DNA of 64,000 nt from Mesodorylaimus sp. YZB2_4. Taxonomy: Eukaryota; Nematoda; Enoplea; Dorylaimida; Dorylaimidae. Below are positions 21,301 to 32,758 of the stretch, piece after piece. The stretch lies in NCBI GenBank assembly GCA_030248295.1, contig JASANH010000457.1:186001-250000 (forward strand), read 5' to 3'. Position 1 is the first letter of the stretch; each line of letters begins with the position of its first letter. The position numbers were made by a program, and so were the translations under genes. A model generated the notes under the pieces. That model did not search any database, had not been told where the DNA came from, and was given only the letters and a program-made list of their open reading frames with translations.

Positions 21301-22705
21301 ACGGGCCCCTCACGCATAATCAGCGCTGCAGCGTGCAGCCGCACATTTATTTCAGCTTTGACGTGTTTTTCTATTTACAGCTAGCCCCAAAAGAGATTCT
21401 GGAATTTCTGGAATTCTAATTCTAGCTTTTGCTAACCTTGAAATCGATTAGACCCCCCAAAGAAGGATGGAAACCTATTCGAACCCGAGTTGGCTTACCC
21501 CATGCGATGAGCGACGTCAAGCCTGAAGGTTCACTTTAGAAATAAAAGCCCTTTGACGTAGGTTTGTAATTACAGAAAATTAGCAGGAGATGAAAATAGA
21601 ATATAAGGAAAAATCCTCAAAGAATGCTGTTGATGTCTAGAGTGCATGAAGTGAAGAAATCTGCGATGCGGAACCCTGCTGATGACTTTAATTCTCTTTC
21701 TTTTATGCTTGCGAATGCGCCAAGTTGGAAGTAGGAAATCTAGAGGGAGCGAGTATTTGAGGCCAACAATAATGACTTGATTTGCAAAAATTTAGGTGGT
21801 GCCCTACCTTGCGCCAATCACCCTTAAAAGCTCGGAAATTCGCAAGGTTTTAAAAAGAGTATGCGGTCGAAGTTTTACCACAAGCAGAGAGAGGACATGA
21901 GCTCCTTGCTGGAGTCGAAACAGCATCATTGTTATTGCCGACGCGACAAATGTTTTTGAGTCTTTGTACCTGCGATATATCGGTCAAATTCCATTATAGG
22001 TGTATAGCTCCTCCAAAAGCTAGTCTATTTTTCAGTAAATCGTCAGAAGTATACTCGATATGTGCAGAATACAGATACATGGGTAACGGGGGTAACTAAG
22101 TAACGAATTTGGCCAAGGAGGGGGACATACATAACAACCCATAACACACTGCACGATACATACCTCATTGTTAGTGCATCACTTAGTTTGAACTATATGG
22201 TGCCAACGTGAGACTGCAAAGTATAAGATAACATGGTTTCGCTCAAAACATTAAGAAAGATGCATAAAGATCCGAATCAGTTTAGAAAACACGGTATTAG
22301 CAAACACTTGTTAAGTTTTCAGTAAAACAATAGAAAAGACCCCTTTAAAAACAACAAAGAGAACTGATTTGTGAACCTGATGCCAATAGAAAACATGATT
22401 TTGGGAAGCAACCGCTGATGTCTTCTCTGCTTCCATCATTGATCTGGCATTTGATGTAGTAATTCGTTGGCTGCTTGCTGGCTCTATGAAATTCCAGCCG
22501 GAATGCAGGTGTCTTGTCCAGCCCCTCTGGCCTCCAGACATTGCAAGCAACAAATAATGCGACAATATTTGCAGCATGAATACTGAGCTCCGTGTACCCC
22601 GCAGTACGTATTTTGTGAAAGTTCGTGCCCACATTTCCATTCCAACGGTACTGAACATTTACTGTATAACGCAGCAGGGCTGCAATTACCTCACCTCGAA
22701 GGTCT
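18349..22705. other. 4.4-kb intergenic region without a supported gene
   Basis: Apart from the GPCR's 5' flank and the BTB gene's 3' flank I find no exon with good borders. Open frames at 18819-19094 (minus) and 19597-19779 (plus) have no domain. A plus-strand hairpin near 20787-20803 reads TGGGTC-loop-GACCCA. At 22345-22658 (minus) an open frame follows the BTB stop in another frame and is not recognisable. Confidence 0.45.
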
Positions 22706-23203
22706 TTAAAAGAGGGGTTCCAACACTTTCATCTCAAATTCAACAATGCAGCGCTTACAAAGCGTTTTCAAAGTTTTTTTCAGACAATATTTTGAAGCAA
22801 TAGGCAAAATATCGAGCAGCTTCTCGTCTACTTTCTTCCATTCTTGGACCATCAAAGCTACAGCCATATTCGCCCACTGAAAAAGGATAGCAATTTGATA
22901 CTCGTCGGCGAACTCGAGAATCAAGGCAACATTTGAATAGTCTATTTTCTTTATTTGTGGCATTGGAATTAAGCAGAGAAGCAGTTCTTCCACGTCATCT
23001 GATTTCTTCTGGGGAAGAGGGATCGAAGTTTTATCAGCTTCAGTAAAGTCTCCAAAAAGCATAGCTTTGAACACTGGACTGTAAGTGCTCAGTAATTCGC
23101 GAGAAACCCAGAACTTGCGACCTTCCACCTCCAGTGCTAAAGTCCGGCATGAGTCCGGTTTATCAAACGGTTTGCGAGCATCGCTGGCCATTTTTAATGA
23201 CAT
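22706..23203 (-). CDS. Nematode-type BTB/POZ domain protein
   Basis: A single open frame of 165 residues starts at an ATG with the alternative internal ATG four codons later. Residues about 20-120 make a BTB fold: the LALEVEGRKFWVSRELLSTY opening, FKAML, and a LCLIPMPQIKK-type segment followed by LILEFADEY. The LIP...I...N...ILEFAD pattern is typical of the large nematode BTB and MATH-BTB family, whose members often serve as Cullin-3 substrate adaptors. The tail (about 125-165) looks like the helices that follow BTB. No MATH domain is encoded. Beyond the stop, the +1 frame stays open for about 100 codons, so a frameshifted longer form is possible but unproven. Function as an adaptor is inferred. 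Confidence 0.75.
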   Translation of the reverse strand: MSLKMASDARKPFDKPDSCRTLALEVEGRKFWVSRELLSTYSPVFKAMLFGDFTEADKTSIPLPQKKSDDVEELLLCLIPMPQIKKIDYSNVALILEFADEYQIAILFQWANMAVALMVQEWKKVDEKLLDILPIASKYCLKKTLKTLCKRCIVEFEMKVLEPLF

Positions 23204-24787
23204 AGCAAACCCTTTCTACTCGAAAGTCAGACTGGACTGGACCCCGAATGCGATCGCAACTGACTGAGGTGAAGAAGCAGCACAAAATTTTCTGTATGTG
23301 TACAGTGCAGAGAAAACAGATCTGATTCAAGCGTATTAGCAACACAAAAAGATTTATGCTGGTACTCAACTCAACAGTCATTGAAGCAACAAAGCGGATG
23401 ATACGTGGCGGGATCGTGCTCGTGATGCATGTAAGCCTGTGGTATAAATATCTAAACACGCGTAACATGCTTACCAACTTGAACTGATTCACCTGGATCA
23501 ACGTCTGACTTAACATCATACGGATCTTAAAAACCAGCTACGAGCCAAGAGCTTGTTTTCCAGTACAGTAGATTCATGGGGCTCTGATACAGCGCACTTT
23601 GGAACAAAAATAGTCATCACAAAGCCAGCAGAAACTTAAATTGCAATAGCTAGAAATTTGCTTGCCCATCCAAGCTTCTTATTTTAAAATAAGTTGTGAC
23701 GGATGCACAGTAAAACGCAAGAGCCTGAAGCAGAAATTGAACTTTGCTTAGCATTTAAAAAGTACTATTGACTTCGGTTAGTTTCACTTCAGTCAGCTGC
23801 GATGCTCAGATGACTGCAGCAAGGTCTAACGGGCTCAATGGTCCTCATTTTTTCAATGCCCTTTGCCTTATGCTTTTCACGTTAGTCAAATACTCGCACA
23901 GTCGAGTCCGCCCAGTATCACCAGCTCCGGACGGGAAGAAAATATGACAATATCCGGACTGTGACTAAACCGAAGTACACATTAAAATGGCCGAAACATT
24001 ACTTTTATGAGTTTTCTCGCCATTTCAGACCATTTGAGCGTATTCCTAACCTTTTGAAGACAAAATGCGCTTCAGCCAGTTTTTGTAATCAAAGAAATCT
24101 AAATCATGATTTCATGATGATTTTCATCATGATTTCATCATGATCTAAATCATCATTGAGCACGTCAACTGTGCGATCACATTTTCCTTTTTATCAAGCT
24201 ACAGTAAGCTTACACTGTGAGTGCGGCATCATGCCTGACTTGCTGTTTGAATATGCCAAAGCCAGAGTTGCTAAGCATTCAGCATTTTTTTCGTGGCAGT
24301 TTTCCTTGGCCAGCATCCGTAGGTGAAGCGAATAAATTCGAATATTTATTTATTCTGAAACTGATAGTGCACAAGAAATGATTTTTTATGCAACATACGG
24401 CAATTGAGGGCATGGACATCTGAAGTGCTATTCGATCTGACGAGCCTACTAGCATTCATGCGCATTGCTCAATAAATATCACCATTTGTTTGAAGGAAAC
24501 AGGGCTAGTCTAGGATGTTCCGCTCTACAAGTTGGCAAATTATCGCAAAGGATGGAGAGATACACAAATGGTTTTAATGAGCCTCGAACTGATCGTGTCG
24601 TGGGTTGACGAAACATCTGGTTGGTGATTGTGTTAGTTTGATGGGATATCACCGACAGGGAAGTCTTAGAATTTGATAAGCTAATCTTCCAATACGTGAC
24701 CGGATCATTGGTAAATCAGTATCCGTATCTTTTTATGGAACTGATGTCTGCTTGATTACCTGTACGTGTTCATGAGCACTGTGACCT
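23204..24787. other. Divergent intergenic region between BTB gene and ionotropic receptor
   Basis: No exon is supported. A palindromic microsatellite of ATCATGAT-type units occupies about 24103-24156. The region should contain promoters for both neighbours. No TATA box is obvious. Confidence 0.5.
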
Positions 24788-26062
24788 ATGCCCATATCAC
24801 CACTGTGTGCTACCATGTCGATAAGAATCGGTCTCGTCAAAAGCGCTCCCACTGCTACACCATGCGCCTTGGACCAAGCGTGCCCGCAACGGGGTTACGC
24901 CGTGGATGCCACCATAATGGTCTGCCAAACGCTGCTTCTCAACTGCACATTCCGATGGTACGAATCCAAAGAATACGGTGATATTGACGAAAATGGGACT
25001 GGAACTGGCGTAGTTGGGGCTATACAGCGAGGCGAATTCGACACTTCTCTGCCATTATTCACTCCCACTTATGGACGATCACGCGGTTTAGATTTCAGCC
25101 GTGCATATTTCTATGATGACATCGTGCTCGTGACTAGGACACCGACCGGTGGTGACATCGATTCCGTCTTGGATTTAAATCTGATACTCGCATTTCATTG
25201 GCCGATTTGGACGTGCTATTTCTTAGCTTTGATATTTTCCTCAATTTACGTAACTTTTGTTTTACGAAAATTTTATTACGACCATGAATCTAATCCGTTG
25301 TCATCAGATTTCCTTAGCTCCTTTTTGAATACTTGTTGGACATTCATGGTCACCGAGCACGGAGACTCTGTGATGGAAATCGAACCCTTACGTTTCGTCG
25401 TCATGTTCTGGGCTTTGGCAGGTCTCGTTTTGACCAGCGCTTATACAGGAATCATGTTTTCTCAAAGGGTATCTCTCACCTCGAATGCACCATTTACGGA
25501 CATGGGAACATTCGTCCAATGCTTAGAGCGTGATGAGTGCCGAATTATCACGCATAGCTTATCAGTAAGCTATCTGCAACATTTTCTGAACCCTGGCACC
25601 GATTCGTCAGATCGGATCAAAAAAGCGCTGCAAAGACGGCCAATTGAAATACGAAAATCGCAAGTCGACGTTATGGATAGGATATTGGGAGAAAATAAAT
25701 ATTATCTGGTGTGGTTTCGGACAAGATTCGGCATCTATTACGTTACACATGGCAACAGTAACTGCAGTTTTTATATTGTAGACGCGCAATATCAAGAAGC
25801 AGGTGCGTTTCCTGTGAAAAAAAACTCGCCTCTTTTGCCATTGTTGGATCGAGTGGCTAATTATTTTCAAGAAAACGCACTGGACTACCCAATCGAAGCC
25901 AATTATTTGCAGCCTTCCAGTTGTTCTGGGGAGCCGGCCAGGTCTGATTTGGGGGATGGAAGTCTGTATTCAGTGAAGACACCTTTTTATTTTTTTATTT
26001 TGGGGGTTCTGGTCTCTGTTGCAGCATACTTTTCGGAAAAGCTGTGCTTCAGGCGCAGGTAA
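24788..26062 (+). CDS. Ionotropic-receptor (variant iGluR-like) ligand-gated channel, intronless
   Basis: One exon encodes 424 residues. Residues about 15-130 match the S1 ligand-binding half, including RGEFDTSLPLFTPTYGRSRGLDFS-type sequence (written here only to residue class), with Arg about 97 placed four residues before DFS as in the glutamate-binding Arg of iGluRs. TM1 is about 139-158, a pore segment about 176-192, TM3 about 203-232 carrying SAYTGIMFSQ in place of the classic SYTANLAAF gate, then S2, and TM4 about 400-415. There is no large amino-terminal domain, which resembles nematode and insect IR-type receptors more than synaptic iGluRs. A stop codon lies two codons upstream in frame, so the start is here unless a short 5' exon splices in. 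Ligand unknown; likely chemosensory or synaptic. Confidence 0.82.
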   Translation: MPISPLCATMSIRIGLVKSAPTATPCALDQACPQRGYAVDATIMVCQTLLLNCTFRWYESKEYGDIDENGTGTGVVGAIQRGEFDTSLPLFTPTYGRSRGLDFSRAYFYDDIVLVTRTPTGGDIDSVLDLNLILAFHWPIWTCYFLALIFSSIYVTFVLRKFYYDHESNPLSSDFLSSFLNTCWTFMVTEHGDSVMEIEPLRFVVMFWALAGLVLTSAYTGIMFSQRVSLTSNAPFTDMGTFVQCLERDECRIITHSLSVSYLQHFLNPGTDSSDRIKKALQRRPIEIRKSQVDVMDRILGENKYYLVWFRTRFGIYYVTHGNSNCSFYIVDAQYQEAGAFPVKKNSPLLPLLDRVANYFQENALDYPIEANYLQPSSCSGEPARSDLGDGSLYSVKTPFYFFILGVLVSVAAYFSEKLCFRRR

Positions 26063-26440
26063 TCAGCAGTCAGCACTTATTTCACATGGTATGTAGTGAC
26101 GATAAAGCGATCTACATAATTAGTGCCGGCCTCTAAACCATTTCTTCAGAGTAGAAATTGTTGACTTTGTGAGCCCTTGTGAGAAATGCGCTTGACTAGT
26201 GATACTAAGAATGCCGCTCTTTGGTTTTTACTGCTGCCCGTACACCTCTCTTGCTAGTCAGTGGTCGCGAAGACCATACCATGTATCTTTTTGTTTTTCC
26301 TTTCATAAACTTATCATTGATGGCCAAGAGATAATGCAAACATAATACAGATGCGGGACACATAAACGCTGCTGTGAAATGATCACCCAGTTGTGCAATA
26401 CGTGATTATAAGAAACTTTTTTTTGAATTTATGATCTTGC
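26063..26440. other. Short convergent intergenic region
   Basis: These 378 bases separate the 3' ends of the ionotropic receptor and collagen A. They should hold both 3' untranslated regions. No other feature is visible. Confidence 0.5.
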
Positions 26441-27643
26441 TCAGGCTTTCTTGGCCTTTTTACGATTATTCTTGCTTCGACGCGGGCAAGCACAATATTG
26501 TGCGTCGTTTCCAGGCCCACCTGGTATTCCGCGCGGTCCATCTTGACCTTTTCCTCCGGATCGGCCTTCTGGCCCTGGTGGACCTGGTGGGCCAGGGCGG
26601 CCCGGATTGCCAGGTCTACCAGCACTGCCGGGTGCGCCGTTCACACCGCCGGGTCCTGGCTCACCGGGTCTACCAGGAGGACCTGGATCACCTTTTCGAC
26701 CTATTTCAGCATCGCGGCCGGGGTCTCCTCGAGGTCCAGGGTTACCAGGCCGTCCAGAATCACCAGGAAGACCTGCAATAATTTTGTTTTACACCATTGC
26801 TTTTTTGCCTTCTCATGCAGATGCGAGACTCAGAAACGCTGCTGTGAAATGGTTTGTACTGTACCTGCGCGACCAGGTGAGCCGCTGCTGCCATCTCGGC
26901 CAGGACGTCCAGGAATGCCAGCAAGACCTTTGCTCCCCTGAAAACATCCTGCTTCAAGACTTTGAGGCTTTCTGGTCGGAGGGAATACGTACTGGTGATC
27001 CAGGCGAGCCAGGTGCTCCGGGCGAACCAGGTGAGCCTGGAGGACACCAGCGGCTGAAATGCACCTAGCCTCATTAAATATGCTACAGTATGTGCTGGCT
27101 GGACAAGCTGAAGAACAGTCAATTACGTACCATCTTCCATCGTAGGTTAATGGAATCGGCGGATAGTTACCAGGAAGACCGGGAAAGCCAGGCGATCCAG
27201 GCTCGCCATTCGAGCTAAAATACTGCAGATAGTGTGAGTCGCTGAAAAACTACGAATTTTCAGACTTACCCTTCCTGGCCTGGTTCGCCAGGTGGGCCAG
27301 GAGGTCCAGATGGGCATTGATTTTGCGCATTGCAATTGCAAATAGGCGCTTGTCTACTTTGCCTTTTCAATGGCTCGAATTCACGGCTTCCACTGCTGCC
27401 ACTGTTTTTGATTGTCGATATCTCTTTCCAAGCATCCTCAGTTATCACCTGCAAAGCGCAATGTTTAAGGCAGGTGTCTAGAAACTGAATAGGTGCTCTT
27501 ACATTAAATTCGTCCAATTGATTCTCTACCATGGTCTGTATGTCAGATATCTTATTCCATAGGACGGGAAGGAAGATCACGCATGCCAGTAATGTGAAAA
27601 TGCTAAACACAATTGCTGCACCAGCGGCCACACGTACTGCCAT
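26441..27643 (-). CDS. Cuticle collagen A
   Basis: Six exons, 27503-27643, 27270-27448, 27131-27214, 26993-27053, 26865-26937 and 26441-26772, join into 289 residues. The N-terminus is the nematode cuticle-collagen anchor: a hydrophobic helix about 6-30, then [10 protein letters not shown] and a DAWKEI element after intron 1. A KRQSRQ basic stretch matches the subtilisin-like cleavage site of this family. [10 protein letters not shown] cysteine cluster precedes the first Gly-X-Y block, a second CPPG cluster opens the next, and a long Gly-X-Y domain ends at YCACP and a basic tail. Secreted trimers of such chains build the cuticle. Collagen B at 35.5-36.6 kb has the same exon lengths for exons 1-5. 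A 31-base 5' untranslated exon is spliced onto the base before the ATG. Confidence 0.92.
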
Positions 27644-27763
27644 TCTAGGAAAAAAAGGCGCACCTTTGGTGAGACTCGTTATCAGAAGCTTTACATAACC
27701 AAAAACTTGAGGCTGGAAACCTGAAATTCTTGGCGAATAACAGAGTTTTCAAATTTCACTTAC

Positions 27764-27830
27764 TTCAGGCGTTCAGGCGCACAAGAAATACACTGACTGC
27801 TCTTTCTGACATTTCATGTCCCTTTTATGC
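27764..27830 (-). promoter_or_regulatory. Core promoter and 5' untranslated exon of collagen A
   Basis: On the minus strand GCATAAAAGG (27821-27830) sits 34 bases before an initiator-like TCAGT, with the likely start A at 27794. A short exon 27764-27794 ends in donor GTAAGT. The acceptor CCTAG lies at 27645-27649, one base before the ATG. Collagen B has the same TATA-like box, spacing, initiator and splice arrangement, and related sequence continues about 130 bases further upstream. Such conservation between paralogues supports function. Confidence 0.7.
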
Positions 27831-30800
27831 GAGTTCTGCTCGCCTGTAGGCGCGCAATTTACCAGGAAGTCTTTTTTATCCAGTTCTTGTCCCTCATTTT
27901 TTTCCTGGACAAATAATTTCGAGAAACGAGGCCGAGTAACCTTTTTAGCCCAAAATTGAACTTTTTATTTTCTCGAATCGGTCCATTTTCAAATTAATTT
28001 TTAGTTCTGTTGTAATCGTTCCAGAAAGTGTTCTATAACACGTGTAGCCACAGTCCAGCTTTGCATCCATGTACGTTCGTTCTCAACTCACATTTTCGAC
28101 AGTGATTGTCGTTACTGTACCCATTAGTTCTTTCTTTGGCTAATCTCGATGCCGGCCAGTAGTGAAAAGTAAACTAATTTCGAGCGACCACACCCAGATG
28201 TCGTATGAAATCCTGCCCTGGTCACACACGAGTGAATATCTGTAAAAATAAAAGTGACGCCTGTTTTTCACCTTCATTAGTTAAATAAACATAACAACTT
28301 CTGCCATCATATCCGCTTACTCCTCATTCCATGGAGTTTCTGCAAAGACCTCTTCTCCTTCACTGTTTTCAAAACTCGATGACGCCGAATACACACCTTA
28401 GAACTTCGAGGAAAAATGTCGCAGCATATGTTCATATTTGCGGTTTACGAGTCAGAGCCGGATCGGATATCTGATCCGATCCGATCCGAAATTCGGATCG
28501 AATGATCGATCCAAGCTATCCGATCCCAAATTCGATGGTTTCTGCAATAACTATAAGCAAACGAACTACCGCGCAATTTTTCTCCACTCACTCGTGTAAT
28601 GAATGAGATGAGATCAATATTCTGCATTGATGCTTCCTTTTTTTTACTCATAATTAGAGTCACAAGTAATCTTCTCATTATTGTGTGAGACCAGAGAAAG
28701 CATGGATGACTCGCAAAGGAGCATCGACAGCCGTTAACTCAAACTTTACAAAACCAAAAAATTGTAATTTGTCGATTGTTTCCAGGTGCAAAAGAAAGCT
28801 TCCTAGAATATATCAGAGGCGTCTGGCCAACTGGTCAGCGATGGCGATGGCCTAAAGTACTAAAAATTTTTGAGTTCTTGATAATAAGGAGCCCTAGCGT
28901 TGAGATAAACACGCAGAGTTCTTTTAAAACCCGCTTTTCGCGTTTTAGCCTTCGAGTTTGAGCTTCCAAAATTCAGGTTTCGGTTTTTTCTCTCAAAAAA
29001 ACCAAAAACATCCTGAAGAATTGCAATTCCGGAAAAATTCCTGGACATTAGGCGATGACCACTGCTGACCGATTGGCCAAACGCCCCCAATATTTTTCAG
29101 AGAGCTTTCTTTTGTACCTAAAAACAAATTGCAATTTTTTGTTTTGTCAAGTTCGACGCAACGGTTTGCGAAATTGTCCTTTCAGATTTTGCAAATGTTT
29201 GGAGTAAGACGACAGAAATATTAGTGAGGAGTGGAAACGAAGTGGAAATGAGTTTTTATGTTTGAGTTTTTAAGTTCAAATGGACCCCCAACAAAAACCA
29301 AAACTTCTAACTTTTGTATTAAGAGACATTTTTTAGTCAGGAATTGCTATCCGCACCTCCCTGATTCGATTGAGCTATGAAAAGTTGCCCTGCGCCTCTC
29401 CAGACTGTTTTTATGAGGTCCAAAAGTGCAGCGAATGATAATTTTGCTCGAGTGGACCCTCTTCTGAGGACCCTACAGCAATCTGGGGCAATACCTGGTC
29501 AAAATCAACGCCAAAAAGCACCAGCAGTGATGTTGCCCTGTCGTTCGAGCATTAGCTGGATCCCTTCTCTCACACAGCTTCAGATCGGCGTTGTGATCTG
29601 TCGGGTCCATACATACATACATACAGGTACTGTGAATAGGTACATACAGGAGATACCTAAATACAGTACATATATATGACGCGGCACGTTCCTGCCCATA
29701 GAAGAATAACCAGTAGAGATTTCGAAAAGATTTTTGGTACACACTTTCCCCAACTAGTCCCTCATGTCCATACCAAATTTCATCGATTTTTGCCGCACGA
29801 TCCGCGAGTCAAAGCGAAAATAAAAAACCAGGTCAGGATTTTCGCCCTCGCACGCCTAGTATGAGTGGAGCCCGAATAGATAGAGATTTTGGAAATTCCT
29901 TCGAAAGAACTTAATCTAGTGTAAAGTTACACTAAGAAACAAAATTTCATTGCCTTATGACATCAGGCTGTTGAGATATCGTTGTTGGTGTGGCACATGC
30001 ACCACATGGGGGACGCTACCACGCCCCAATGGATAACGCGCTGATTGTGTCTGTTAGACAAGCTTGGTCATCCACATCGAGAAGTCATGGCTGAGTAATG
30101 GATAGACTAATCGTTCAAATACAGTAGACGTAACTGCCGTCGCTGGTATCCGTCGATGTTCCCCACGACCTCTCTGAGCAAGGGGTCCTACGTGCGTGAG
30201 CCATACTCACGAACAGAACGAGTAGGTACCCTACATGAATTTCGCCCGCACTCGTAAGTTTGGCGATTACACGAAAGAGCATCACTGACTTCTCTATCAA
30301 TGTGCCAGCCGAGTTTTCGAAAGAATCGTGTGAATCTTTTATAAAATTTCCTGGATGTGTTTTGAGTATTCTTTAACACACGGACATGTTATTCCCATTG
30401 GAATTAACATTTGACTTTGCTAAAGCAATTGTTTGTCTAACGCATGCCTTTGCAGTTCATGCAGTTCATGCTTTTTTATGCGACCCAAGTACAGCAGGTC
30501 CCGTGACGAGTCCCCACTTGGTCGATTCCCCACCATAATTGTATCCTGATATGCAGGTAGGTACGACTTGGGTTGAAAAAGGCAGCGCGTGTGTGATTGG
30601 ATGTGTGGGGTAACATAGGCTTGGCTTGTAGGGTGTGGGCAGTGTAAAATACAAGTTTGCTGCTGCAGCTCAGCTCAACGTGCAAGGTATTCAGGCTACG
30701 AACTTTTTGAACTCCCAACTTACTGCAGAAGAAGTGGTTTACACGCTGCCAATACGAGTGTGTAAGACCCGACCAGTTTTTTTTGTAGCAATGAAGGCAT

Positions 30801-32758
30801 GTTTCAAATCCAAAGGAAGAACTATACCCCATTGTGAATCGGTAAAGAACAGAAGACATAAATTTAGGCAGTGGGACTTAAGTGAATTCACACGTATGAC
30901 AGCTGCAGATTTTCGCAAAGCAGTTTTCTCATTTACGATACATTAGGCTCGTCTTCTTCTTCCATTGACTAGGCGAGCGTGGTCCACACAAAATCGTGGA
31001 GTATTCGAGGCATACTTCATGTCTTCTTCGATGAGCGATGAAGATTTGTGCATGAGTAGTTATTCCTATACGAAGCAAGTATGGCCAAGGTCGGCTGGGT
31101 TAGAGGGGTGCTTTTGGGGGGGGGGGGAGGGGGAGGGGACGAAGGCTCAAAATTTGAATAGCCGCAGTTTCGCAATACTGATGGTGGAGAAATCGTCTCA
31201 GTGAGGAAAAGTCGCATGTCTCAGTGAGTCGATTCCCCCACCAGGCACGGTGGGGGAAACGACACAGTGGGGGAAACATCTCACAATCGTACGGTATTAC
31301 TATCTCTTACTGACGAGTTTTTCGCCACCCCTCTTGCTCCTGCTCACGATCAGATCTACCTTTGCTTGCATGACGAGCTTTTGGTACAAAAGAGGTGTTC
31401 AAAGGATAAAAAATATCATGGATGTGTGCCAATGTGGTAGGTGCATAGGAGGCTAAGGTGCAGAAAAATCAATAAGGGCCTAGGACAGAATCGATAAAAT
31501 CACTGGGCCTATCAGGCGAGATGACTGCTTTGCAATGGTAAGGGATACATGTACAGTACATTGGTGGAACCAGGTGGGAAGGATGATCAAGGAAGTGAAT
31601 CCTTGTATCAGCCTGCCTGCAGGATAAGAACAATGTGTTTGGAGCGGCAGGACTGAGGAGAAGCATACGCATAGTGGTAAATTTGATTATACAAGCAGCG
31701 CAAAGACGGGTGTGGTATTTTCAGATTTTGTGGTCAAGGTTTTTGCGGTGCCTGCATCAATTTATGATTGCTAAGATTGAAAAAATTATAAAAAAATACT
31801 TGCAACGTGTTTCTCCAGGCTTCTTGCAACGGCACCTCTCACGCTTACACTTCTAACTTTTTGGGTTTGTCCGCGGTGAAACTCGGATACTTGTAAAATA
31901 GTCACTTGTGGAACTTGTAAAACTTGAAAGCGGCTGGGTCAAACTGGGCCCCAAACAGATTAAACCATCTTTCTTGTCGAAGAAAAGTGGAGCGAGTGAG
32001 AAGCAGGTGCTAGAAGCTGCAACATGTTCCTAGAAGCCGGGTAACTGACCTTTACGATAGCCTAATCGTAACCAGTCAGTCAGAAAAGTGACCTGGCAAA
32101 TAGTTGAGCAAACTAGTTATGCATTCAAATTACATATAGTACCTGTCTATGCAGTGTGCTTAACGCCTGTGCATAGCAAGTGAGGTCAGGAATGCCGAGC
32201 GAGCGAAGTAAAGTACAGCGTTTGCGAGTGCATTTGAGGGCTGCGATTGTCGAGTCTGGGAATTCGGTCTTCTGCCTTGGAATGAAATGAAGTCTGGATG
32301 AATTACCTTCATGGAATGTGTCAAGAAACCACACATGTACCTTAACCTGTTCAATGTCTCCAAGACCGCGCGCATTCCCACGCCTTTGAAGCGATATTTA
32401 GAAACAGAGCTATATTTAGCTGCCCATGCGCCTCGCCTTTGCGTAGTCTTGTTAGATACTATCGTACAGCTCCTGGCATTTGGAAAAAAGACAAAGCAGC
32501 TAATGCCCGGCTTAGTTTTTTCCAGCATGTCTAGCCAGCCGAATTAACTATGGGTCCCCCCAAGTGAACTCCGCACACTAATCGAACGTCGACTACATTC
32601 GCATTAATACGATAGGCTTTGACAAGTGGGACGTATCGACGGCCAGCTCACGCTGCCGGGGTCGGCTCGCGCCAGCAATATTTTTGCCATCGCCTTTCGG
32701 ATTGCGCGGCCGCTCACACCACAGTATTGTAGATGAGGTTTTCTCTCAACAGGTCAAC
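27831..32758. other. 4.9-kb intergenic region, repeat-derived
   Basis: No supported exon. Notable items are palindromic GATCC-type repeats at about 28463-28530, an (ATAC)n microsatellite at about 29611-29632, a perfect 10-bp hairpin at 31233-31258, a G-rich run at about 31115-31139, and a repeat at 31800-31965 shared with 44840-45460. Several frames of 60-127 codons on both strands lack domains and real start codons. Confidence 0.45.
31800..31965. repeat. Dispersed repeat, related to the target of SINE family 2 copy B
   Basis: Sequence such as CACGCTTACACTTCTAACTT and AAACTGGGCCCC recurs at 44840-44942 and 45436-45460. There the SINE splits it. This copy has no SINE and so resembles the empty site. 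Family unknown. Confidence 0.5.

Noticed and set aside
26431-27068. Long plus-strand open frames over collagen A (and similarly 35454-35815 over collagen B)
   Set aside because: They are shadows of the Gly-X-Y periodicity on the coding minus strand; the minus-strand exons have splice sites and the full collagen plan.
29611-29632. Possible CRISPR-like or satellite array
   Set aside because: It is a short (ATAC)n microsatellite; there are no spacers or longer repeats.
30022-30075. tRNA-Arg-like stretch (CCCAATGGATAACGCGCTGA)
   Set aside because: Only the D-arm-like part is present; no B box or closing acceptor stem follows.
30476-30946. Overlapping frames of 103 and 127 codons on opposite strands
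   Set aside because: No domain, no good splice borders, and the plus frame lacks an ATG start.
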